DNA of 64,000 nucleotides, from the NCBI GenBank assembly GCA_002419055.1, contig DIFI01000013.1, positions 1 through 64,000 on the forward strand, in the 5' to 3' direction. The position numbers and the translations under genes were made by a program. Within the stretch, counting starts at the first letter, position 1. Each line of letters opens with the position of its first letter. Shown here piece after piece: positions 34,074-41,288 of the stretch. Below the pieces are notes generated by a model. It was not told the DNA's origin. It searched no databases and worked only from the letters and a program-made list of their open reading frames with translations. This stretch comes from Peptococcaceae bacterium UBA5752 (GTDB taxonomy: Bacteria > Bacillota > Dehalobacteriia > UBA4068).

Positions 34074-34146
34074 TATTATGTTTAATAAGATATTTAAAAT
34101 GGTTAAAATTACGGAAGCTTGTCGCTTCACACCTTATATTCCCTAT

Positions 34147-34562
34147 TTACATTTCCTTTTGGTACTTCATCATAAAGTATATACCTAATATATGATATAG
34201 CAAAAATACGATTACTATTACCAAAGTAACCCATAATAGTGCATTTATAAGAATTGTTACTAAGCAATGCCAATTATAAACCATTGGATTATGTCTCCCG
34301 CTTTTGCTTTAGCTCGATTGCGTATAATAGTGTTTCTCTCATCTTTAAACTCTATTTCGTTTTGTTTTGCCAGCGCCGGATTTTTTGTTTCATTGTGTTT
34401 CATATATAAATTAGCAATGTTCATGCCAATAAATCCGGCTCCGAGACCTAATAATATACCCTGAACAGATTTCACCACTTCGCCATTTAATATAATGCCT
34501 ACAGCGATAAGGCCTATGCCAACAAAAAGCATAATAATATAAAATTTCTTTTTCTTTAACAT
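34147..34562 (-). pseudogene. Small membrane protein gene with -1 frameshift
   Basis: The open part encodes 100 residues with two membrane helices (about 8-26, 34-52), a charged EFKDERN segment and the start of a third helix, then TAG at 34262-34260. Reading on in the -1 frame from 34263 gives a further 37 residues with a fourth helix (VTLVIVIVFLLYHIL) and a basic end (KYQKEM). Loss of one T in a short T run would explain it. The intact protein (about 139 residues) resembles the DUF2178-like membrane proteins found next to small XRE regulators. It overlaps the XRE gene by 7 bases. Confidence 0.7.
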
Positions 34563-34762
34563 GATTTCCCCTCCTCATAAATGAATATATCTTCTATGTT
34601 CATTTCAAAATATCGTGCAATCTTAAAGGCTAAAGTGATTGAAGGGTTGTATCGTCCATTTTCGAGTGAACCGATGGTTTGTCTGGACACTTCAAGAGCT
34701 TCAGCAAGATATTCTTGTTTGATTCCTCTTTGTTTACGAATTTCTTCTAATCTATTCTTCAT
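34556..34762 (-). CDS. Small XRE-family regulator (YozG-like)
   Basis: 68 residues that are almost only a Cro/C1-type helix-turn-helix (RLEEIRKQRGIKQEYLAEAL, SRQTIGSLENGRYNPSI) with the FKIARYFEMNIEDIF tail typical of stand-alone regulators. The start is the ATG at 34762, with ATGGAGG 7 bases upstream; a longer reading frame upstream lacks such a site. A perfect inverted repeat right after its -10 box suggests autorepression. Partner of the frameshifted membrane protein gene. Confidence 0.85.
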   Translation of the reverse strand: MKNRLEEIRKQRGIKQEYLAEALEVSRQTIGSLENGRYNPSITLAFKIARYFEMNIEDIFIYEEGKSC

Positions 34763-34785
34763 AACCGGCCTCCATTCTTTGGCAC

Positions 34786-34811
34786 CATATGGAAAGCGTG
34801 CTTTCCATATG
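34786..34811. promoter_or_regulatory. Inverted-repeat operator of the small XRE regulator
   Basis: CATATGGAAAGC and its exact complement are separated by 2 bases and begin 2 bases after the -10 box, over the transcription start. A half-like site (GGAAAGTATACTT) precedes the -35 box. Confidence 0.7.
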
Positions 34812-34812
34812 A

Positions 34813-34841
34813 AATATATCATATCAATTTACTAATGTCAA
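34813..34841 (-). promoter_or_regulatory. Promoter of the small XRE regulator gene
   Basis: Minus strand TTGACA (34841-34836), 17-base spacer, TATATT (34818-34813). Confidence 0.8.
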
Positions 34842-34871
34842 GTATACTTTCCAATTCTTTATAAAATAATG

Positions 34872-34902
34872 GCGCCCCTTTTTTTGGGGGGCGCTTTTTG
34901 GA
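34872..34902. terminator. Strong GC-rich terminator after the TIR-LRR gene
   Basis: GGCGCCCC, a T7 loop, GGGGGGCGC and TTTTT on the plus strand. No plus-strand gene ends here, so it more likely ends the minus-strand TIR-LRR transcript, where the stem is followed by ATTATTTTAT. Confidence 0.6.
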
Positions 34903-34975
34903 ATCATTGTACCTCGTAAGATAAGTAGTATAGGACAACCGGGTTGGTTCAACCTATTTTGTACACATCTTGCTT

Positions 34976-36868
34976 CTAATAAGCCTTAAAGGGGAATTCT
35001 CCGCCGTAAAGTTCCGTAATTTCTTCCTCTTGCTTTTTATCAGTTGCAAGTGCTTTCAGGTTGTTGAACCGCTTTATTATGCCAAGATCCGGAATTTCCA
35101 GATTTCTTATTCCAAAACGCTTTAAAAACTTGAGGGACAATGCCGGTTGTATGTCTGTAATGTGCGTTTCACCGATGTAGAGTGATTCAAGATTTTTGAG
35201 GTTTGCGATTTTTTTGATGTTTTGCAGCTTGCTGCTCCCAGAAACGATGAGGCATGTAAGATTTTCATTTTCGGCTTCACAGAGTTCATCAAATTGCGAT
35301 TGGCTAATACCCGGAAATGTGATACGGCTGAGGGAACGGGACTTGCCAAGTGAAGCAAAATAATCAATTTGCGTGTAACTAAGATCGAGTTCCTTTAAAA
35401 AACGCATTGAGGACAATGGCGAAACGTCTCCAAGCATATTGGATGACAGATCCAGCTTCTCTATTTTGCTGTTTGCTAGGGGTGTCAAATCAAAGATGCT
35501 CTGATAAGGTATAATAAGCTTTGTAAGATTTTTCAATAGAGGAATGTCCTCAAGGGAGTCAAGGCTGCCACGCATAACTGTTGCCATTTTATCGTCAGTA
35601 CCAGCAATTGGGACAATTCTGATATTCGAGCCATCGTTGGTATATGCATTGAATTTCCGTCCTACTGCATTTCCACAGACCGAAATAGACGTCACACTAT
35701 TGCACTGTTCCTTTGTTAAAACAGTATCTTCGTTATATCCCAACTCTGCGCATACGATCCTATGTAATTCCGGGCTGGCAAAAATGACACTGTCTTCGGA
35801 TGCCAAAACAGTCGCTGACATTAATGTAGGTACCGCTTTTTCCACATCCCGCTCCACCTCATGCTGCTTTCCGACCCATTCGACAAAGCTCAATCCGGTA
35901 GTTTGCACCGTAGGTCTTTCATCCAAATAAATGATTTCTTTCCCACCAAAATTTTCTTCAAATCGGGGAGGCATTTGGCTGTGATAACAATAGAGCGTCA
36001 ACTCGGGACAATTGACAAACGGCTTTTCTTGAATCATTGTGACAGAATGGGGAATTGTAATTTTTCTCAGATTTGGGCAATCAGTAAAAGCACCGTTCAG
36101 GAGCGCACCGGTTTTGTTCAGATCAACCGTTTCAATTAGTCGGCATCCTTGCCCAAAAGACGATTGACCTATGATTTGAACCTGATCAGGCAAAGTAATA
36201 TTGGGCTCAGTTCCGAGATAATTATGCAATAAACCGCCGTCAACTCTGAAATCACCAAAATTATTAATCTCCCGAAAATTAGCATCATTTAGCGCCGGAG
36301 GCTGTGCTGCATCAGTAAATGAAGATGAAGCGGGTGCCGCATTTGTAGATTGGACTTTTGCCCTTGGCTGTATACCCTGCCTTGCGAAAGCGGTAGTATA
36401 CTTGTACACATACTCTTCCTCGCTCATATTGTATTTATGAATTGCCTGTATCGTGCTAATTTGCAGCTTAATGCCTCCTTGCAGTATAGTTTTTTCAAGG
36501 TGAATGGCGATAAGCGGCTTATTGTCTTCAATAGTAAAATTAATCTCTTTTTGCACGTTGATCGACACAGCAGAGTTTGGTGTGATAAATACCACTAACA
36601 TGGCGCATCTTTCCAGGGCGTGTGCAATTTCATCCGTCCATTCATTGCCGGGAGAGATTCCTTCATCGTACCAGACATTGTAGCCTCGCTCGTTAAAGTC
36701 CTTGATTTCTTTGAACACTTTTTCAGAATCTATATGGGCGTAACTAATAAAAATATATGGCTCATTGCCACGGTATGCAGGAAAAGGCATTCTTCCCACG
36801 TTCGGCATCAGGGTAGTTTGAAGTTGATTGTTTTGTTTTTTAAACTTATCGAATATTCTCATGCTCAT
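34976..36868 (-). CDS. TIR domain protein with BspA-like and internalin-like leucine-rich repeats
   Basis: 630 residues, no signal peptide, so cytoplasmic. Residues 36-165 are a TIR domain (YIFISYAHID, NVWYDEGISPGNEW, MLVVFITPNSA); Glu76 and Glu80 at the NEWTDEI helix are candidates for the NAD-cleaving Glu. After a Ser/Ala/Pro linker (170-192) come a BspA-type LRR segment (205-310, IGQSSFGQGC...NGAFTDCPNLRKITIP), a region of unknown fold (320-435) and internalin-like LRRs (440-620, IEKLDLSSNMLGDVSPLSS). The design of sensor LRRs on a TIR effector resembles plant and bacterial immune receptors. Its ATG overlaps the stop of the HD-RyR gene by 4 bases; a second ATG two codons on has better ribosome-site spacing. 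Confidence 0.85.
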   Translation of the reverse strand: MSMRIFDKFKKQNNQLQTTLMPNVGRMPFPAYRGNEPYIFISYAHIDSEKVFKEIKDFNERGYNVWYDEGISPGNEWTDEIAHALERCAMLVVFITPNSAVSINVQKEINFTIEDNKPLIAIHLEKTILQGGIKLQISTIQAIHKYNMSEEEYVYKYTTAFARQGIQPRAKVQSTNAAPASSSFTDAAQPPALNDANFREINNFGDFRVDGGLLHNYLGTEPNITLPDQVQIIGQSSFGQGCRLIETVDLNKTGALLNGAFTDCPNLRKITIPHSVTMIQEKPFVNCPELTLYCYHSQMPPRFEENFGGKEIIYLDERPTVQTTGLSFVEWVGKQHEVERDVEKAVPTLMSATVLASEDSVIFASPELHRIVCAELGYNEDTVLTKEQCNSVTSISVCGNAVGRKFNAYTNDGSNIRIVPIAGTDDKMATVMRGSLDSLEDIPLLKNLTKLIIPYQSIFDLTPLANSKIEKLDLSSNMLGDVSPLSSMRFLKELDLSYTQIDYFASLGKSRSLSRITFPGISQSQFDELCEAENENLTCLIVSGSSKLQNIKKIANLKNLESLYIGETHITDIQPALSLKFLKRFGIRNLEIPDLGIIKRFNNLKALATDKKQEEEITELYGGEFPFKAY

Positions 36869-38601
36869 TTACCTCTTCTATATACTGCCATGCCAATGCG
36901 CGAAAGCAGCACGGGTATATTTTGTACCGGGTCGCGATCAAGCTGCTTGATTTCTTCCGAAAGATTATTATACGAAATCAGATACGGCGTAATCTTTTTC
37001 TCCGCATCCACATAGTCGCCCAAAACCCAACCGTTTGATTTCCGTTCGGTTACCCACGCATCATGCTCCTGTTCTGCGAGGTATTCCACATATTCCGACG
37101 GAATGCTTATAACACTTTCTTTCGTACAGTCAGCAGGCAGCATAATAAAACCCATCTGCCGCAGCTTTTCGGGGATATCCATTGCCTGACGCAGATTTGA
37201 GTATTTAAGCGAGTCGGTTAGCTTGTCAAAATCGGGATATTTCAGTGGCTTATCAGGATATCGTTGAAGCTGTTTTTCGTTGTATAGCTCATGGATCGTG
37301 CGAGCAAGTTTTTCCAGGTCGTTAAGAGCCGGGCGCGGAAAAATTTCGTTGCTCGTCTGCGGCAGTATCGGCTTTTTCAGCGCTTCGCATCGTATAGATA
37401 CCGTATCAAACAGCTCATTCGTATCAATTAGTTTAGACAGCATCTTTTTCTTTTCGCGCGAAAAATCTGCCGGTAATTGGTCGTTATGCGTGACAAACGT
37501 GATTTTCAGCTTTTCGTCTGTGATCTCAAGTCTGGCCTCGGCCGCGAATGTACGCAGTTTATCCTTGATGCCGTAGACTTGCCGATTCCATTCCTGAAGC
37601 TCATCACAGAGAATAAGCAGATATGCAATCGGATGCGTTGAGGGAGCAAGCGTACCGAGGTTAAAAGGCTTTTTCTGCATCATGTTTTTATAGCAATTGT
37701 GCAGCAGTATCGCGCTGGCGCTGTCTAAAACAGGCCAAAAAAAGTACTCCGGCTTATAATTTGCCGATTGGATTAAGTAGCCGTACCATTTTAAAACAAT
37801 AATGGAACTGTAATAGCCGTGATCTATAAACCCAAACCGCGCCATAACATTGACAAAATCGTCAAGCACAAGTTTTATTGCCTTTAAATCAACGCCAAAT
37901 GAAGTATGTATTTTATGCGCCAGCAGATCCACGGGCTTCAGTATGTCAATATAGATGCTATCCTCATAACTGTCAAAGTAGCATTTTGTAAATTCACGTT
38001 TTGGGACGACTTCGGAGATACGGTTGAATTTGTCAAAACTATCAAAAGAAAGCTGTACTTTAACACTATCTTCCTTACCGTCTACAACTGATGCGAAATC
38101 CATGAATTTATTTATCTGTCGCCCTACGATCTCAACAGGGTAGCCTACGTCATGAAACAGTGAAGCAAGCCCCCAGCGATAGAAGAATTCCTCATTTTTT
38201 GTATCGTAGGCGAAAGGATAGTCGTCTGGGTTCATTACGGCTTTACGAAAAGCAGTGCGATATTTTGCATTTTGAGCGTATATGCACAGACCGAGGATGA
38301 AGACATTGACGGAATGGGTGTAATGATCACGCTGTTTGTCGATGAGAACAGCTGCGTTTTCTTCGTAGTTTTTCAAAACATCAAGTAGGTCAATAAAGGG
38401 GTTTGACGCTCCGGCTAAAGAAATACGATAGCTGTCAAAAAACGTACGGTATACCTCAAAAGCGGTTTCTTTAGTTTCATGGTCAAGGAACTCAAACAGC
38501 GCTTGTTTCATGAATATTTTGTAGCAATGATTGCGCTCAACATCTTCATAAACCTCAAGCTCATCAAAGAAACGCTCAACATACTTCCTCATGTCATTCA
38601 T
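36865..38601 (-). CDS. HD-domain protein with C-terminal RyR domain
   Basis: 578 residues, no membrane segment. Residues about 85-340 form an HD metal-dependent phosphohydrolase-like domain: H93/H96 (DHYTHS), H150-D151 (LFHDVGYP), H261, H301 and D333 (LCDELQEW). Residues about 428-576 form a RyR-type module: LARTIHELYNE, LKYSNLRQAMDIPEKL, then HDAWVTERKSNGWVLG and LDRDPVQNIPVLL. HD domains cleave nucleotides or cyclic nucleotides; bacterial RyR domains occur in predicted nucleotide-sensing conflict systems. It is the first gene of a two-gene operon with TIR-LRR, with GAGGA before the ATG and a near-perfect sigma-A promoter at 38681-38709. Joint action in immunity is inferred. Confidence 0.85.
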   Translation of the reverse strand: MNDMRKYVERFFDELEVYEDVERNHCYKIFMKQALFEFLDHETKETAFEVYRTFFDSYRISLAGASNPFIDLLDVLKNYEENAAVLIDKQRDHYTHSVNVFILGLCIYAQNAKYRTAFRKAVMNPDDYPFAYDTKNEEFFYRWGLASLFHDVGYPVEIVGRQINKFMDFASVVDGKEDSVKVQLSFDSFDKFNRISEVVPKREFTKCYFDSYEDSIYIDILKPVDLLAHKIHTSFGVDLKAIKLVLDDFVNVMARFGFIDHGYYSSIIVLKWYGYLIQSANYKPEYFFWPVLDSASAILLHNCYKNMMQKKPFNLGTLAPSTHPIAYLLILCDELQEWNRQVYGIKDKLRTFAAEARLEITDEKLKITFVTHNDQLPADFSREKKKMLSKLIDTNELFDTVSIRCEALKKPILPQTSNEIFPRPALNDLEKLARTIHELYNEKQLQRYPDKPLKYPDFDKLTDSLKYSNLRQAMDIPEKLRQMGFIMLPADCTKESVISIPSEYVEYLAEQEHDAWVTERKSNGWVLGDYVDAEKKITPYLISYNNLSEEIKQLDRDPVQNIPVLLSRIGMAVYRRGK

Positions 38602-39289
38602 TTAAATCGTCCTCGCTTCCTCAATACAGACACATAATACATTATCTAAACCTCTAATAATTTTGAATAACTATGCCTAAATTATATGCGATTATCAGCA
38701 TAGTTTCAATAAATTCGAAAAATAAAAAGCTACATGCAGATCTAAATTCTGACATGCAGCTTTCACATTGAGTAATTTGCTTGCAGCGGATATTAATAAA
38801 CCGAAGGCGAGGCAACGCGGATGCGCCGTAAATTCGGAGTGGAAGCGAAGAATATAAGGGCATTACTCCTACAAATCAATTTGAGATTTTTATAGATCAT
38901 AAATATCCTGATTCTTTATTGTTAATATTCAACCATATCTTACGATCAAGTACAATTATAAAAAATGATGTATTGCGTCCCTCTGCAAACAAAAGCGATA
39001 ATTAAATTTATGAAACAGCAAAGAGTTTGAAACAATCGTAAGTTCTAACATTGTGAAAGTTTCAATGCCCGAATGATGAATTAATAAACGGCGAGTTATT
39101 TAGTAACATTGATGAAACATAGGTTATAACTAAACGCTGGGGAGATTACAACAATACTATAAAGCCACACATCAGTCTGAATGGCAGACCACACGCACCA
39201 CAAACGATTATTTCAGTTTCTTCTTAATTCATTGGATCTTTCGGCCTAGTTCCAAGCTAATGTTATTATTAATTACAAATTGCATAGCA
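38602..39289. other. Intergenic region upstream of the HD-RyR/TIR-LRR operon
   Basis: About 690 bases. It contains the operon's promoter and an imperfect hairpin at 38726-38763 built around two direct ACATGCAG copies. A minus-strand reading frame at 38654-38863 runs through the promoter and hairpin and lacks a ribosome site, so I do not call it. From about 38870 to 39289 I see no gene, repeat or RNA. Confidence 0.5.
38681..38709 (-). promoter_or_regulatory. Promoter of the HD-RyR/TIR-LRR operon
   Basis: Minus strand TTGAAA (38709-38704), 17-base spacer, TATAAT (38686-38681), about 80 bases before the HD-RyR ATG. Its strength suggests constitutive expression. Confidence 0.75.
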
Positions 39290-39475
39290 TTATCCATCAT
39301 CCAGATTACTATCCCTATTAATTTCCTCTGAGAAAACCACTCGAGTATCATCAGTTAAGATGGGTGTCTTCGTTTTTTGCTTATCATTAACCTTATTATG
39401 CAAGTCGGGTACAGGTTTTTGATCATTTTTTGGTTCAAATTTTATTTTATAACCCTTAATATCTTGGTTTGCCAT
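39290..39475 (-). CDS. Small hydrophilic protein, unknown function
   Basis: 61 residues, rich in Lys, Asp, Asn and Gln, with no hydrophobic core; probably disordered. GAGGTGAT lies 3-8 bases before the ATG, which is the main reason to accept it as a gene. I recognise no family. Orphan between the HD-RyR/TIR-LRR upstream region and tRNA-Leu. Confidence 0.5.
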   Translation of the reverse strand: MANQDIKGYKIKFEPKNDQKPVPDLHNKVNDKQKTKTPILTDDTRVVFSEEINRDSNLDDG

Positions 39476-39633
39476 AATATCACCTCATAATTAGTATTAC
39501 TATTTTGTTGTTGATTTATAACGTGCCCAGGGGTATTACTATTGCTGGCAATCATTTTAATAGTAGACAATTATAAGAATGGGTCAGGTTTTTTTACTTA
39601 CTTTCATGAGATCTTCAGCATGTTCTCAATAAC

Positions 39634-39668
39634 AAAAAAGCCAGCCATCACAAACGATAGCAGGCTTT
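39634..39668 (-). terminator. Terminator of tRNA-Leu(GAG)
   Basis: On the minus strand AAAGCCTGC pairs imperfectly with GCTGGCTTT and runs into TTTTTT, beginning 7 bases after the tRNA CCA. Confidence 0.7.
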
Positions 39669-39674
39669 ATTTCC

Positions 39675-39759
39675 TGGTGCGAGCAGCGGGACTTGAACCC
39701 GCACGCCTCTCGACATACGCCCCTCAAACGTACCTGTCTGCCAATTCCAGCATGCTCGC
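39675..39759 (-). tRNA. tRNA-Leu (anticodon GAG)
   Basis: 85 bases with CCA and a long variable arm. Acceptor GCGAGCA/TGCTCGC, anticodon arm TACGT-TTGAGGG-GCGTA (GAG, CUC/CUU codons), T arm GCGGG-TTCAAGT-CCCGC. Confidence 0.93.
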
Positions 39760-39830
39760 ATTATAAATTTGTCGGAAACTCTGTTATTCTAACATAAATT
39801 TGAAAGTTTATCAAGTATTTTACTTAAAAG

Positions 39831-40430
39831 TTATTTTTCTTTATTTATTTCCTGATATCTCTTCCATAATTGCCGCCTTAATTGTTCGATATTTCCATTA
39901 TTTTCTATTATTATATCAGCATAAGTGGATTGTTCTTTTGCTGTCATTTGTGAAGCTAGTCGAGCCGTAGCAGCTTTCATGGAAATTTGATCGCGCTTTA
40001 TTATCCGCTGATAGATTCGCTGTTTGTTAGCGCGTACCAGCCAAATTTGATCAACCAGATCGTCAAAACCGGCCTCTATTAATAGCGGCACCTCTAATAC
40101 AACTACTTTTGTGCCTTTACTTTTAGCTTCTACAATTCTGAGTAGTGCCTGTTCGCGGATGCGCGGATGAGTAATTTGATTTAGTTGCTGCCGCGAATTC
40201 TCATCGGTAAAAACTAAAGACGCCAGTTTGCGCCGGTCTATACTACCATCAGCCTCGAGATAATCACTGCCGAATGATTTGACGATATCTATATACGCGG
40301 GTTGACCGATCTCTACCACTTCACGAGATATTCTATCGGTATCAATAACCTTAGCACCCCACTCGCTCATTATTGCGGCAGCCAATGATTTGCCGCTGGC
40401 GATATTCCCGCACAATCCGATAACTGTCAT
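39831..40430 (-). CDS. coaE: Dephospho-CoA kinase
   Basis: 199 residues, P-loop kinase for the last step of coenzyme A synthesis (dephospho-CoA plus ATP). Walker A is GLCGNIASGKS; the IDTDRISREVV and EVPLLIEAGFDDLVD segments are typical of CoaE. The ATG at 40430 follows GGGGAG; an upstream in-frame ATG would overlap mutM. Third gene of polA-mutM-coaE, 11 bases after mutM. Confidence 0.95.
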   Translation of the reverse strand: MTVIGLCGNIASGKSLAAAIMSEWGAKVIDTDRISREVVEIGQPAYIDIVKSFGSDYLEADGSIDRRKLASLVFTDENSRQQLNQITHPRIREQALLRIVEAKSKGTKVVVLEVPLLIEAGFDDLVDQIWLVRANKQRIYQRIIKRDQISMKAATARLASQMTAKEQSTYADIIIENNGNIEQLRRQLWKRYQEINKEK

Positions 40431-40441
40431 ATAAATCTCCC

Positions 40442-41266
40442 CTACTTTTGACAAACGGGGCAAAAATAACTACTTCTACCCGCAATTTTTGCTCTTTGAA
40501 GCGAAGCGCCGCAGCGCAGACAAGGCAAACCTTCACGACGGTAGGCCTGCAAAAACGGCATGTTTTTACCGGCATTCCCTTCTCCGTCAAGATAATCACT
40601 AAATGTTGTACCGTTATTGGCGATTGACTGCATTAATACTTGAGGTATTACTTCGGCTAATGTTTGCCACTGCTGCTGATTTAACTCAGAAGTAAGATGT
40701 TGCGGCGCAATCGCTGCCGCAAATAATGACTCATCAACATAAATATTGCCGAGTCCGGCAATAACGCTCTGATCAAGTAACCCCTGTTTGATACATATAC
40801 GACGCTTTGATAAATGAGAAGACAAATAATCAGCGTTAAAATTATCATCAAACGGTTCAATACCAAGTCGATTGATTCCGGTCACTGTATCTTCCTCACC
40901 TTTTTTGAGCAGCCACAGACAACCAAAACGGCGAGTATCGCTAAATCGCAGCTCATTGCCATTATCTAGGGCAAATATTACATGAGTATGGATCTTTTGT
41001 TCTTTATCTGCAGGCGTACAAAGCAACCTACCGGTCATGCGCAGATGGATAATCAAGCGATCCCCGTTGTCCAGATTTATTATTAAATATTTACCGCGGC
41101 GGGAAAGTAAACCTATCCTGGCGTCATTGAGAAGTAAGGAAAATTGTTCTGCAGCCGGATATTTTATTACGTCAGTACGGTTTAGACGGCAGGTAGTGAT
41201 AGTTCTGCCAATCAATAACGGTGATAAGGTGTTTTTAACTGTTTCTACCTCCGGCAATTCCGGCAT
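40442..41266 (-). CDS. mutM: Formamidopyrimidine-DNA glycosylase
   Basis: 274 residues. It begins PELPEVET, with Pro2 (Schiff-base nucleophile) and Glu3 as catalytic residues. The central H2TH region (QSVIAGLGNIYVDESLF) and the C-terminal zinc finger (CLRCG...CPVCQ) are intact. It removes 8-oxoguanine and fapy lesions in base-excision repair. AAGGAGG before the ATG; 22 bases after polA. Confidence 0.97.
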   Translation of the reverse strand: MPELPEVETVKNTLSPLLIGRTITTCRLNRTDVIKYPAAEQFSLLLNDARIGLLSRRGKYLIINLDNGDRLIIHLRMTGRLLCTPADKEQKIHTHVIFALDNGNELRFSDTRRFGCLWLLKKGEEDTVTGINRLGIEPFDDNFNADYLSSHLSKRRICIKQGLLDQSVIAGLGNIYVDESLFAAAIAPQHLTSELNQQQWQTLAEVIPQVLMQSIANNGTTFSDYLDGEGNAGKNMPFLQAYRREGLPCLRCGASLQRAKIAGRSSYFCPVCQK

Positions 41267-41288
41267 GACAGTTCCTCCTTAAACATAA

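Noticed and set aside
34255..34270. Programmed -1 frameshift in the small membrane gene
   Set aside because: There is no X-XXY-YYZ slippery heptamer and no clear downstream structure; a one-base deletion explains it better.
38654..38863. 69-codon reading frame on the minus strand
   Set aside because: It runs through the HD-RyR promoter and hairpin and has no ribosome site.
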